Source of the DNA: Planctomycetota bacterium
Lineage (GTDB): Bacteria; Planctomycetota; UBA11346
Reading direction: 5' to 3'
DNA: 64,000 nt
Assembly: GCA_013816485.1 (NCBI GenBank)
Contig: JACDEI010000021.1
Span: 1 to 64,000, forward strand
Positions 15,821 to 24,363 of this stretch are shown piece by piece. Below the pieces are notes generated by a model. That model saw only the letters and a list, made by a program, of their open reading frames with translations. It made no database searches and was not told the DNA's origin. Numbering within the stretch: position 1 is the first letter of the stretch; each line of letters opens with the position of its first letter. Position numbers and translations under genes: made by a program.

Positions 15821-17548
15821 CTATTCCAACGTGAACCACTGCGCCTCGACGCGGCGGTTCTTCTCGGGGTCGGTGCCGCCCGGTTCTTCCCAGCCACGCC
15901 CGATGGTCTCGATGCGTTTGGGGTCGATCTTGGCGCGGTTGATCAGCGCCTGGCGCACCGAGGCGGCACGGGCCTTCGACAGTTCGGCGGCCTTGAGCGC
16001 CATGCTGCGCACCAGTTGTTCGCCGCCTTGATCGCGGAACTGCGAGACCAGTGAATTGTCGACGTGCCCGCGCAGCAGCACCATCGAGCCTGGGCTGACC
16101 TGGAGGTAGCCCTTGATGGTGTCGAGGTACTTCTGGTTCTCCGGGCTGTCGACCGCGAGCTCGGCGGAGTTCGGTTGGAAGAGGAAGCGGATGTCCTTGC
16201 TCAGCAGCGGCAGGCCTTCGATGGCGCTGGCGGCACCGGATTTGATCGGCGCGATGGCAATCTTCTGGGTCGCGAACAGTCCACTCGCTTCCGCGGCTTT
16301 GAGCGCGCTCATCTCGATGAAACGTTCGGCATCCACCGGGTTCTGCATGATCGATCCGTAGGCCAGCAGCGAGGACTGGTAGATGCTGCCGAAGCTGCCG
16401 GCGGCATCGATGGTGCCGCTGAAGAACGCGAGGTTTTCCGGCAGGTTGCTGAAGTGCACGCGGGTCAGCTCTTCTTTGGCCTTGGCCGCGGTCCACGGGC
16501 TGTCCTTGGTGCTGAACGCTTTGGCGATCAGTCCGAGGTGCGGGGTCGGATCGTCGCGCAGCAGTTGATTGCCGGCGATGATACCAGCGACCAGGCCCTG
16601 CACCGCTTTGGGATTGGCCTCGGCGAACCCTTTGTTCACCACCAGGATGTCAGCGATCACCAGCAGGTTCTTGTTCGACACCAGCAGGCGCGCTTTGCCT
16701 TTCGAGGCTTCGATGACTTCGAAGGTCTTGGGTGCCCAGCCGACGTAACCGGCCAGACGCGGTTTCGTCTGGGTCAGTTCCATCGCGAACACGTCGCCGG
16801 CGATGTCGATGTCCTCGCAGAACACCACGCCGATTTTGTCTTTGGGCGGCGGCACCGACAGATCGGGCATGATCATCACGTCGAGGCCGGCTTCCTGCGC
16901 CAGGTAGCGCAACAGGAACTCCGCCTCCGTGAACTGAGTGGTGACCAGCACCTTGCCACCAAGGTCGTTGACCTTCTTGATGTCGCTGGTCACCACGATG
17001 CCATCCGCGCCGCGGCTGAAGGCGATCTGCACCGGCGCGGTGACGTTGAACTGGCGACCCATCACCGCGAGCACGTCGACGGTGGTGGCGGTGGCGGCCA
17101 TCTTGCCGTTGTTGAGTGGCGACCAGTTCTCGCCCTCACTGAGGGAGAGTTTCACCGAGATGCCGAACTGCTTGGTGAAGATCGACTCGGGATTGGGCTC
17201 CAGGCCGCCGTTGGCGACGATCAGGCCGGCGTAGCCGGCGTATTCGCTGATGTCGACCTCGATGATGTTGTTCTTCGGCGTGTAGGTCGCTGCGGCCTCC
17301 AGGCGCGGGGGCGCGGAGAGCGGCTCCATCAATTCGCTGATCGGCTCGGCGGCACCTGGGTTGCCTGCCGCGGGACGTGGCTCACTGGTGGTGGTCGCCA
17401 CGCCGCCGGGTTTCCCGCCGGTCTCCTTGGTGGGTTCAGGTTGCAGCAGCACGTAGGCGCCGACCGCGATCAGACCGACCACCATCAGGAAGGAGATGAA
17501 CAGGCCCAGGCCGGTGAGTCCGGCGCCGCGACGGGAGAGGGTGGTCAT
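15821..17548 (-). CDS. membrane-anchored substrate-binding protein with C-terminal OmpA domain
   Basis: A 575-residue protein. Residues 13-36 form an N-terminal membrane helix (LGLFISFLMVVGLIAVGAYVLL), followed by a Pro/Thr-rich stalk. About 95-420 fits an NMT1/SsuA-like periplasmic binding fold (VDISEYAGYAGLIVANGGLEP, VLVTTQFTEAEFLLRYLAQEAGLD). Residues about 455-575 are an OmpA-like peptidoglycan-binding domain (RFLFQPNSAEL, LLRGHVDN, RIETIGRGWEEP, NRRVEAQW). The same domain pairing is known from proteins annotated phosphate ABC transporter substrate-binding/OmpA. The ligand is unknown and no ABC permease is nearby, so a sensor or structural role is as likely as transport. A strong AAGGAG lies ahead of the ATG. 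It follows a coiled-coil membrane protein gene. Confidence 0.85.
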   Translation of the reverse strand: MTTLSRRGAGLTGLGLFISFLMVVGLIAVGAYVLLQPEPTKETGGKPGGVATTTSEPRPAAGNPGAAEPISELMEPLSAPPRLEAAATYTPKNNIIEVDISEYAGYAGLIVANGGLEPNPESIFTKQFGISVKLSLSEGENWSPLNNGKMAATATTVDVLAVMGRQFNVTAPVQIAFSRGADGIVVTSDIKKVNDLGGKVLVTTQFTEAEFLLRYLAQEAGLDVMIMPDLSVPPPKDKIGVVFCEDIDIAGDVFAMELTQTKPRLAGYVGWAPKTFEVIEASKGKARLLVSNKNLLVIADILVVNKGFAEANPKAVQGLVAGIIAGNQLLRDDPTPHLGLIAKAFSTKDSPWTAAKAKEELTRVHFSNLPENLAFFSGTIDAAGSFGSIYQSSLLAYGSIMQNPVDAERFIEMSALKAAEASGLFATQKIAIAPIKSGAASAIEGLPLLSKDIRFLFQPNSAELAVDSPENQKYLDTIKGYLQVSPGSMVLLRGHVDNSLVSQFRDQGGEQLVRSMALKAAELSKARAASVRQALINRAKIDPKRIETIGRGWEEPGGTDPEKNRRVEAQWFTLE

Positions 17549-17572
17549 GGGAGGCTCCTTGAGGGATGCAGA

Positions 17573-17594
17573 GTTCAGAAGGCAGAAGGCAGAA
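17573..17594. repeat. short GGCAGAA heptamer repeat
   Basis: Roughly three CAGAAGG units lie in the 57-base gap between the coiled-coil gene and the substrate-binding/OmpA gene. Confidence 0.7.
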
Positions 17595-17605
17595 TGGAAT
17601 AGCGC

Positions 17606-18463
17606 TCAGCCGCGCTGGGTCGGTTTCTTGCTCGTGGCGGCGAACAGCGCGGCGGGGGGCGGCGCGGTGGTGAGGTCCTCGACCTCGCCGAGCACCTGTC
17701 GCTGGTCGGACAGCCAGCGGGTGGTCTCGCCGAGGGTCGCGCCGAGGGCATCGATGGTGCGGCTGGCCCCACTGGCGTCGGCGCTGAGCGCGGTCTGCTC
17801 GCGCACCAGTTCGACCTGCTGGCGCAGGCGCTCCAACTCGGCGTCGATCAACGCGAGCTGATCGCGCACGCTGGTGTGGCTGGCCTGACGTGAGTTGAGG
17901 ATCTCTAGCTGGCTCGCCAGGCTGTTTTTCAAACCTTCGCTGGTGCTCGGATCGGCGATGCGTTTCTGCAGATCGCGGATGCGTTTCGCCACCTCGGCCG
18001 GCGGTTCGGCTTCGGACACCACGCGGTCGAGCCGGTTGCGCGACAGCAGTAGGCGCAGGTGCACCCACGCGAGTTGCGCCAGGCTCTCGGCCTGTGCGCC
18101 GTCGAGCGTCGCCTCGTCACCATCCTGTCCGTGCGTCAGCACGGCACGGCAGCGTTCTTCGAGCGCTTCCTGGCGTTTGCGCTCGTCAGCGGGCAGACGT
18201 TCGATCAGTGCAGCGCGTTTGCTCTCCCACGTGCCGCTAGCGGCCTGCAGATGCGCGGCGTCAACCGTGGCGCGGAAGCGCGCGCTGGAGGTCAGCGCCA
18301 GCAGGTAGCCCAGCTCCAGTCCGGCACCGATCAGCCAGAAGCCGGGATTCACCAAGCCGAGCAAACCCGCCGCCGCGAGGCCCACCCAGTTGGGTGGCAG
18401 CGGCATGCCGAGCGGACGCGCGTTGAACGCGGCGCCGAGGTAGGTGAGGAAGCCGGGTTTCAT
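17606..18463 (-). CDS. membrane protein with long cytoplasmic coiled coil
   Basis: A 285-residue protein. Hydrophobic stretches at about 27-58 (WVGLAAAGLLGLVNPGFWLIGAGLELGYLLAL) form one hairpin of membrane helices. The remaining 200 residues are rich in Glu, Arg, Leu and Ala with heptad character (KRIRDLQKRIAD, ALIDAELERLRQQVELVREQ), so a long coiled coil is expected. No enzymatic motif is present. It lies 57 bases ahead of the substrate-binding/OmpA gene on the same strand and the two are probably co-transcribed, which suggests a shared envelope complex. The family was not recognised. Confidence 0.75.
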   Translation of the reverse strand: MKPGFLTYLGAAFNARPLGMPLPPNWVGLAAAGLLGLVNPGFWLIGAGLELGYLLALTSSARFRATVDAAHLQAASGTWESKRAALIERLPADERKRQEALEERCRAVLTHGQDGDEATLDGAQAESLAQLAWVHLRLLLSRNRLDRVVSEAEPPAEVAKRIRDLQKRIADPSTSEGLKNSLASQLEILNSRQASHTSVRDQLALIDAELERLRQQVELVREQTALSADASGASRTIDALGATLGETTRWLSDQRQVLGEVEDLTTAPPPAALFAATSKKPTQRG

Positions 18464-18515
18464 CGCGCGGGAATATGCGGGCCCAATGGCGTTGGCGCAA
18501 CGCCGATCGGTGAGA

Positions 18516-18806
18516 TCACGAACCCGTGCCCGCCGGCAGGTTTAAGGCCACCACGACGATTCCGGCAATAATCGCGCCAATGATCATTAGTCCGATCAGC
18601 TGGACGAGGTCGGAACGAAGGTATCGGCGTTCGGTTCGTATCCAGGTCCACGGCGGTTTGCTTTTGCCGCGTTTCTTCCGGCGTACGCCCCACTCATCAT
18701 CGAGAGAGCAACGGAAACCAAAGGGCAAGACGGCGAATTTCCCGACCCAATAACACGCCACTTCGATGACTCCACGCAGGACGAACTCGACGAGTTCCTC
18801 AATCAT
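18516..18806 (-). CDS. small membrane protein, hypothetical
   Basis: A 96-residue protein starting MIEELVEFVLRGVIEVACYW. A first hydrophobic segment (about 8-30) and a second C-terminal helix (VQLIGLMIIGAIIAGIVVVALNL) flank a basic loop (RRKKRGKSKPPW). The pattern suggests two membrane passes with the positive loop in the cytoplasm. No family could be named. The gene is slightly less GC-rich than its neighbours. Confidence 0.65.
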   Translation of the reverse strand: MIEELVEFVLRGVIEVACYWVGKFAVLPFGFRCSLDDEWGVRRKKRGKSKPPWTWIRTERRYLRSDLVQLIGLMIIGAIIAGIVVVALNLPAGTGS

Positions 18807-18825
18807 GGTTGATCCTGCGCATGGA

Positions 18826-19374
18826 TCAGCCGCTGGGTTTCAGCGCCGCGATGAACGCCACGAAGCCCTTGGCCTGCGTCTGCAGACGTTCGATCAGCGC
18901 CACGTCGTTCAGCTTCTGATCCGGGCCGATGACTTTGTGCACGCCGCCGACGAACACGCGGATGGGGTACATGTACGCGTTGCGGTACCCGGCAACGCCC
19001 TGGAAATGTTCGACCGCGCGCAGCGCCTGGAAATTGCCTGCGGCGATGCCGATGAAGGCGCAGGGACGCTGATTGAAGCTGATCTTGTCGGGCAGCATGT
19101 CGGCGAACAGTTTGAGCACGCCTGGGTAGCTGCCGTTGTATTCCGGAATGACGAACACCACGCCGTCGCCTTTGAGGAAACGGTCGACCCGACTGGTGAT
19201 CGCTGCGGTGTGGTGTTGGTAGGCGGTGGGTGCGAGGAAGTCCGCCTCCAGGTGCAGCTCCAGCAGATCGGTCGAGCAGCCAAGCGCATCGTAGTCGCTT
19301 TGCACCTGACGGGCGAGGTGGAGAGAGTTGGAACCAGCGCGGTTGGTACCTGGGACGATGACGATGTGGGGCAT
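18826..19374 (-). CDS. NADPH-dependent FMN reductase family protein
   Basis: A 182-residue flavodoxin-fold protein beginning MPHIVIVPGTNRAGSNS, where GTNRxGSNS is the FMN phosphate-binding loop, and continuing with VVFVIPEYNGSYPGVLKLFADML, the characteristic PEYNGSxPG motif of the NAD(P)H:FMN reductase/ChrR family. Such enzymes reduce flavins, quinones or chromate in the cytoplasm. The gene is divergent from a chromate transporter, which makes a quinone or chromate reductase role attractive but unproven. The start was set at the ATG just before the first strand; 20 upstream codons are ignored. Confidence 0.9.
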   Translation of the reverse strand: MPHIVIVPGTNRAGSNSLHLARQVQSDYDALGCSTDLLELHLEADFLAPTAYQHHTAAITSRVDRFLKGDGVVFVIPEYNGSYPGVLKLFADMLPDKISFNQRPCAFIGIAAGNFQALRAVEHFQGVAGYRNAYMYPIRVFVGGVHKVIGPDQKLNDVALIERLQTQAKGFVAFIAALKPSG

Positions 19375-19481
19375 GGCGGAGGAGTAGAGCGTGGTTCCCT
19401 GCGCTGGCCAGAAGCGAGCACTCGGATGCACCACGGTTCTTGGTTTGACTGATCAACGTTGGCGCTGAGCGTGCGCGCCGC

Positions 19482-20861
19482 GTGAGCACTCCTGAGCATC
19501 CAGTGACATCTCCTACGGCAGTCAGCTTCCGCGAAGCGCTCGCCGTGTGGTTCAAGGTCGGTCTGCTCAGCTTCGGCGGCCCGGCCGGACAGATCGCGCT
19601 GATGCACCGCATCTTGGTCGAGGAGAAGCGCTGGATCGGTGAGGAGCGTTTTCTCCACGCGCTCAACTACTGCATGCTGTTACCTGGACCGGAGGCGCAG
19701 CAGCTCGCCTGTTACGTCGGCTGGCTGCTGCACCGCACCTGGGGTGGCATCGTCGCCGGCGCGTTGTTCGTCGCGCCGGGGTTCCTGGTGGTGTTGGCGC
19801 TCAGTTTCCTCTACGTCACCGCGCACGACACGCCGTTGGTGGCGGCGTTGTTCTATGGGCTCAAACCGGCGGTGATCGCCATCGTGCTCGCGGCGCTGCT
19901 CAGGATCGGGCGACGGGCGCTGACTAATCGCGTGATGCTGGTGCTGGCAGCGTTGGCGTTCCTCGCCATCGCCGTGCTGCACCTGCCGTTCCCGCTCATC
20001 GTCGGTGGCGCGTTGGTGATCGGCTTCATCGGTGGTCGTCGGTGGCCGGCGGTGTTCGCGCTCAAATCATCTCACGGCTCCGCTGCCGGCGGTGTGGTTG
20101 GCATCGCTGGCATCGCCGATCACGCGGCCCATCACCGCACCGCCGGTTGGGCGTATGTCCTCGGGCAGATCGTGCTGTGGGGCACGTTGTGGCTGGCGCC
20201 GGTGGCGGGCCTGTGGTGGTTCCTCGGTGGCGACCACGTGCTGACCAAGCTCGCGACGTTCTTTAGCCAAGCGGCGGTGGTGACCTTTGGCGGCGCCTAC
20301 GCCGTGCTCGCCTACATCGGTCAGGCGGCGGTCGGCACGTACGGCTGGCTGCAACCCGGCGAGATGCTCGACGGCCTGGGCATGGCCGAGACCGCGCCCG
20401 GCCCGCTGATCAAGGTGGTGCAGTTTGTCGGCTTCCTGGGCGCACATCGTCAGCCTGGGGACATTGATCCGCTGTTGATGGCGACGCTCGGCGCGCTGCT
20501 GGTGACCTGGGTGACGTTCATCCCGTCGTACCTCTACATCTTCGCCGGCGCGCCGTTCATCGAACGCCTGCGCGGCAATGTTGCGCTCAGCGCCGCGCTT
20601 GCTGCGGTCACCGCGGCGGTGGTGGGGGTGATTCTCAACCTCGCGTTGTGGTTCGCGCTGCATGTGGTGTTCCGCGAGTTGCACGTCGTCACCTGGGGCG
20701 AGTTGCACGTCGATGTACCGGTATGGAGTACCATCGACTGGGCCGCGCTGGTGCTCTCGGTGGCAGCGAGCGTCGCCATGCTGCGTTTCAAATTCGGCAT
20801 GCTGACGGTGCTGGCCGCGAGCGTCGTCGTTGGTGGAGCGTGGCACCTCATCAGCGGATGA
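19482..20861 (+). CDS. chrA: chromate transporter, long-chain ChrA type
   Basis: A 459-residue integral membrane protein with two homologous CHR halves. The first has FKVGLLSFGGPAGQIALMHRILVEEKRWI and LLPGPEAQQLACYVGWLLHRTWGG; the second has FFSQAAVVTFGGAYAVLAYIGQAAV and GLGMAETAPGPLIKVVQFVGFLGAH. The FGG and PGP motifs are diagnostic of the family, which exports chromate in some members, while many genomic homologues are of uncertain substrate. It starts at a GTG and has a typical length (400-450). The neighbouring divergent gene encodes an FMN reductase-like protein. A GC-rich inverted repeat follows the stop. Confidence 0.9.
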   Translation: MSTPEHPVTSPTAVSFREALAVWFKVGLLSFGGPAGQIALMHRILVEEKRWIGEERFLHALNYCMLLPGPEAQQLACYVGWLLHRTWGGIVAGALFVAPGFLVVLALSFLYVTAHDTPLVAALFYGLKPAVIAIVLAALLRIGRRALTNRVMLVLAALAFLAIAVLHLPFPLIVGGALVIGFIGGRRWPAVFALKSSHGSAAGGVVGIAGIADHAAHHRTAGWAYVLGQIVLWGTLWLAPVAGLWWFLGGDHVLTKLATFFSQAAVVTFGGAYAVLAYIGQAAVGTYGWLQPGEMLDGLGMAETAPGPLIKVVQFVGFLGAHRQPGDIDPLLMATLGALLVTWVTFIPSYLYIFAGAPFIERLRGNVALSAALAAVTAAVVGVILNLALWFALHVVFRELHVVTWGELHVDVPVWSTIDWAALVLSVAASVAMLRFKFGMLTVLAASVVVGGAWHLISG

Positions 20862-20870
20862 GGCCGTCCC

Positions 20871-20984
20871 CTGGGGGCGTGGGCGGCCCGCCCGCGCAGA
20901 ACGTCCGGTCACCGGCGATCCTCTGGAGATATGCGATCCTTGATGGTCTGAGGCGTCGCGCGGGCGGGCCGCCCACGCCCCCAG
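20871..20984. repeat. GC-rich inverted repeat element, copy 1
   Basis: A 27-nt arm starting CTGGGGGCGTGGGCGGCCCG (20871-20897) is perfectly complementary to 20958-20984, with a 60-base spacer. The same arms occur at 24248-24345 around a different spacer. It lies between convergent genes and may act as a two-way terminator, but the dispersed copy suggests a REP- or MITE-like element. Confidence 0.9.
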
Positions 20985-21016
20985 GAGTCACCGCGATGTG
21001 CGGGTCACCGCGCGAC

Positions 21017-21511
21017 TCACAACCGGTATTCGAGGTACACCAGATCGAGCCAGCGGTCGAATTTGAAGCCGACCTCGGTGAGGCGACCACGCTCGGTGAA
21101 ACCCATGGATTCATGCAGGGCGAGGCTCGGCTCCTGATCCCCGGAGATCGCGGCGATGACGCGGTGATGGCCCAGGTCCTTCGCGCGCTTCAGCAGTTCG
21201 ACGAGGATCGCCTTGCCGATGCCACGGCGGTGGAAGTCCTGATGGATGTAGAGCGATTCTTCGACCGTACGCGCGAACGCGGCACGGGCATGGAATGGTG
21301 AGAGCGAACCCCAGCCGACCACGCGGCCGTCGAGTTCAGCCACGATCACCGGATGCTGAGGACCGTGCGCGGCGAACCACAAGGCGCGTTCAGCGTCGGT
21401 GCTGGGTTCGGTTTGATATGTGGCAGTAGAGTGGAGGACGGAGTGGGTGTAGATGGCGTTGATGGTGTTCAGAACGTCTGTTGTCGCAGGCCGAATGGAG
21501 AGGTTGGTCAT
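21017..21511 (-). CDS. GNAT acetyltransferase, phosphinothricin acetyltransferase type
   Basis: A 164-residue protein starting MTNLSIRPATTDVLNTINAIY. It has the Pat/MnaT-like features TATYQTEP, GRVVGWGSLSPF, ESLYIHQDFHRRGIGKAILVELL (acetyl-CoA loop Q/RxxGxG/A) and GDQEPSLALHESMGFTERGRLTEVGFKF. This branch acetylates phosphinothricin, methionine sulfone/sulfoximine or related amino acids in the cytoplasm. Length is typical (about 165-175). It is convergent with chrA across the inverted repeat and lies 13 bases from the small zinc-ribbon gene upstream. Confidence 0.9.
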   Translation of the reverse strand: MTNLSIRPATTDVLNTINAIYTHSVLHSTATYQTEPSTDAERALWFAAHGPQHPVIVAELDGRVVGWGSLSPFHARAAFARTVEESLYIHQDFHRRGIGKAILVELLKRAKDLGHHRVIAAISGDQEPSLALHESMGFTERGRLTEVGFKFDRWLDLVYLEYRL

Positions 21512-21524
21512 TACTTCAACAATC

Positions 21525-21803
21525 TCATAGTGATTCCCAACGATTATGATAAGAGGGGATCTTTTTCCCACAGCCGAGGCATTGGGATTTGTGGAAAACT
21601 CCGCCAAACCGCTTGCCTGTCGTTTGATTCAATCCAGTCCAAGAACCACCGTCAGTAACTTTAAGTGATGTTTTATCGCAGGAGGGGCACACCAGTTTGG
21701 GAGGGAACCCACGCTTTGGTGCCCATTTTGGATGCCGATAAATCCACCCGACGAAAATCAGTAGACCGATCACCACTACGGCGATGCCGGAAGGAGTGAT
21801 CAC
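21525..21803 (-). CDS. small membrane protein with zinc-ribbon-like cysteines
   Basis: About 92 residues. One N-terminal membrane helix (GIAVVVIGLLIFVGWIY) is followed by a basic segment and two Cys pairs, CPSC and CLGC, spaced about 35 residues apart, which suggests a zinc ribbon on the cytoplasmic side. The frame is open further upstream but overlaps the ribonucleotide reductase stop; GTG 21803 or 21809 is the likely start, preceded by no strong ribosome site. The DNA here is clearly more AT-rich than the surroundings, hinting at separate ancestry. No known family was recognised. Confidence 0.6.
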   Translation of the reverse strand: MITPSGIAVVVIGLLIFVGWIYRHPKWAPKRGFPPKLVCPSCDKTSLKVTDGGSWTGLNQTTGKRFGGVFHKSQCLGCGKKIPSYHNRWESL

Positions 21804-21828
21804 CTGCACGGCTTGTGCCCCGATTGGC

Positions 21829-24078
21829 TCACACCACGCACTTCCCACCCGCACACGCCGGATCCAGTTCGACACGCCCGGTGTTGTCGATGGTTTCCAG
21901 CATCAGCGAGTAGTCGACCGGGACGTATTCGCGTTTGAGGTCTTCCCACAGCTTGCAGTTGTGCACGCGCTTCAAGCAGTAGGTCATGCGGCGCAGATCC
22001 TTGCTGAAGTAGTTCTGAGCGAACTTGTGCGCGCGGCGGACCCAGTCCTTTTGCAGCAGCAGCTTCTTCACTTGCTCCTGCAACGCTTCGAGGTCGTGCG
22101 TGCCGTCGGTCTTCAGGGCCGGCAGATCGAGCGATTTGCCGGTGCCGAGCGCGCAGGCGCAGGCGCCCCACAGGTCGTCGTCGAAGGCGTGTAGGCCGTC
22201 GACGATGAGTCCCGAGGCGAACAGGCTGCCGACGCCGTATTCCTTGATGACCTCCTCGTGCGTCCACACGGCGCAGAACGGCGCCTGCGGATAATCCAGG
22301 TCGCCGCCTTCCGGCAGCAGCGAGACGCCGGCGAAGGCTTCGCGGTGGTCATAGATGAAGTGCGTGACCTCATCCCATTCGCTGTCGCGCACGGTGATGG
22401 TGTTGCTGACGTTGTGGCGCAGCCACGGCGCAGCGCAGCGTTCCGGGCGACGGCCGGCGTCGACCCAGTGTTCCTGCGTCGACTTCACGTGCTTCAGCAA
22501 TTCGACGGCGCTGAGGTCGTTCTTGGTCCGCGCCTCTTCCGGAACTTCGATGCAGAAGGTGATGATGGCGTCGGTGCCGTTGGGATTCCACACGCTGTTC
22601 TCGACCGCACGGGTGTTGTGCAGTTGGAAGTATTGATAGGGGATCTCGGCCTTGTTGGCTTGGACGCGCCGGAAGTACCGTTTGGCATGGTGCGCGTGGA
22701 TGCCCGACGCGGTGCCCAGGATGCAGCTCGTGGTGCCGGCGGGTTTGACGCAGGTGGCGCGCGCGGCGGGATTGATGCCGAGCTTGGCGGCGAACGCGGC
22801 GTTCACGTCGAGGATCAGCTTCGCCATCTTGGTCTGCAACACGGGATCGAAGGCGATGGTGGGGTTGTCCATCATGCCGGTCATCGAGCAGCCGAGCAGT
22901 GCTTCACGCCGCACGATGCGTTCGGTGGCGGTGCCCAGGTAGTCGAACGAGGTGTATCCCGCCTGGAGCGTGCCGAGGATCGCCGCGGCTTTGCACGCAC
23001 GCGCAAAGATTTCCGGCGTGGTGCAGGCCTTGAGGTTCAGCTCGCAGAGGTTGCAGAAGGCCCAACCGCTTTCACCCGATTCCACGTCGACCGGGTACAT
23101 GCCGATCTCGACGCAGGGATTGTACATGATCTCGGTCGAGTCGGCCCACACGAAGCCGGGTTCACCGAACTCCTTCACCGAGTGCATCAGCGCGGCAAAC
23201 TCCGCGTGGGTGGTCTTGTCGCGTAGCAGCAGCGCCGAGTTGTTGGAACGTCCGCGCTGGGGATTCTTGACGAACCAGTCGCCGGTCTTGGCAGTGGCCA
23301 TCTCCTGATCGTCGGGTGAGAACAGGCAGATGGTGGCGGAGCGGCGCACGCCGCCGGCGAGCACCGCATCGCTCGCGTGCATCAGGATGTCGTAGCAGTC
23401 GATCGACGGCAGCGCGCAGCGCTGGCCGATGCCAGTCAGGCGTGCGTCGATCAGCAGGCGGATCTGCTCCAGCGAACGCTTGAGTGGGCCTGGGCCTGGG
23501 GCCTTGCCGATGCCGCTCGACAGCGGCGCGCCCATCGGACGGATCTTGGAGAAGTCGAACTTCACCTGTTTGCCGGCATATTCCGGGAACGGCTGATCAC
23601 TGACGAAATACGACGACAGCAACACGCCGAGCGCGTCCGACCAGCCTTCGATGGAGTCTTCGATGGTGTAGGTGGCGCGGGTCTTGCCTGGGCGGGCGAC
23701 CTCGGGCAGGCGCGCGACGTGGTGGCGCTGGACCGAGAAGCCGACGCCGCAGCCGCACAGCAGCAGCCACAACGCTTCCTGGAAGAAACGCGGACGGTCG
23801 CAGTAGGACACCGTGCAGTTATAGAGCCGCGCGTTCTTGTCGGTGATGGGCTTGCCGCCGAACTGCAATGCACGCTGGCTGCCGAGCACCAGGCGCTCCT
23901 TCATCGCGGCGGTGGCGAAGGCCATCTCCTCGGCGATGGGTTTGCCGGCGTAGGTGGCGGCGTGCATGCCCATCACGCGGTCGACCGCTTCGCTGAAACT
24001 CTCGCGTCGGCAGATGTCCTTGTTCCACCGGGCGTACTTGGTGGTGAAGGTGTAGTCTTGGAGCTGGGCGAGGGTCAT
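21829..24078 (-). CDS. nrdJ: adenosylcobalamin-dependent ribonucleoside-triphosphate reductase (class II)
   Basis: A 749-residue enzyme starting MTLAQLQDYTFTTKYARWNKD. It resembles the monomeric B12-dependent triphosphate reductase of Lactobacillus leichmannii: GCGVGFSVQRHHV, SSGIGKAPGPGPL, YNPCVEIGM near residue 320 carrying the N-x-C-x-E active-site residues, and VKPAGTTSCILGTASGIHAHHAKRYFRRVQ. The C-terminal CAGGKC tail holds the cysteine pair that re-reduces the active site. It makes deoxynucleotides without needing oxygen, using adenosylcobalamin to form the thiyl radical. Length is normal for this class (about 740). Upstream ATG codons exist, but conservation starts here. Confidence 0.95.
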   Translation of the reverse strand: MTLAQLQDYTFTTKYARWNKDICRRESFSEAVDRVMGMHAATYAGKPIAEEMAFATAAMKERLVLGSQRALQFGGKPITDKNARLYNCTVSYCDRPRFFQEALWLLLCGCGVGFSVQRHHVARLPEVARPGKTRATYTIEDSIEGWSDALGVLLSSYFVSDQPFPEYAGKQVKFDFSKIRPMGAPLSSGIGKAPGPGPLKRSLEQIRLLIDARLTGIGQRCALPSIDCYDILMHASDAVLAGGVRRSATICLFSPDDQEMATAKTGDWFVKNPQRGRSNNSALLLRDKTTHAEFAALMHSVKEFGEPGFVWADSTEIMYNPCVEIGMYPVDVESGESGWAFCNLCELNLKACTTPEIFARACKAAAILGTLQAGYTSFDYLGTATERIVRREALLGCSMTGMMDNPTIAFDPVLQTKMAKLILDVNAAFAAKLGINPAARATCVKPAGTTSCILGTASGIHAHHAKRYFRRVQANKAEIPYQYFQLHNTRAVENSVWNPNGTDAIITFCIEVPEEARTKNDLSAVELLKHVKSTQEHWVDAGRRPERCAAPWLRHNVSNTITVRDSEWDEVTHFIYDHREAFAGVSLLPEGGDLDYPQAPFCAVWTHEEVIKEYGVGSLFASGLIVDGLHAFDDDLWGACACALGTGKSLDLPALKTDGTHDLEALQEQVKKLLLQKDWVRRAHKFAQNYFSKDLRRMTYCLKRVHNCKLWEDLKREYVPVDYSLMLETIDNTGRVELDPACAGGKCVV

Positions 24079-24247
24079 GGCGAGTGGTTCCGGATGAAGG
24101 TGCGGAGAAGCGTGCATGATGGTGGCGTGTGGCCGGAGCAATGACGGACTTTCGGCGCTCGTGTCGGGGATTCGACAGCTTTTCGACGGCCGTTCAGGCG
24201 GTTATCGACGAGTTTTCGACACGGGCGTTGTCGAAAAGTGTCTTCCG

Positions 24248-24345
24248 CTGGGGGCGTGGGCGGCCCGCCCGCGCGGCTTTGGTGAATCCCTTGAGCCACA
24301 GGTCCTTCTTGAAGGCCGCGCGGGCGGGCCGCCCACGCCCCCCAG
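24248..24345. repeat. GC-rich inverted repeat element, copy 2
   Basis: The arm starting CTGGGGGCGTGGGCGGCCCG (24248-24274) is identical to that at 20871 and pairs with 24318-24345 except for one extra C; pairing extends two or three bases inward. The spacer is unrelated to that of copy 1. It sits between fumarase beta and the ribonucleotide reductase gene, both leftward. Confidence 0.9.
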
Positions 24346-24363
24346 GGGACAGCCTATCGCGCT

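Noticed and set aside
20871..20984. Insertion sequence
   Set aside because: Between the inverted arms there are only 60 bases and no transposase, so at most it is a non-autonomous element.
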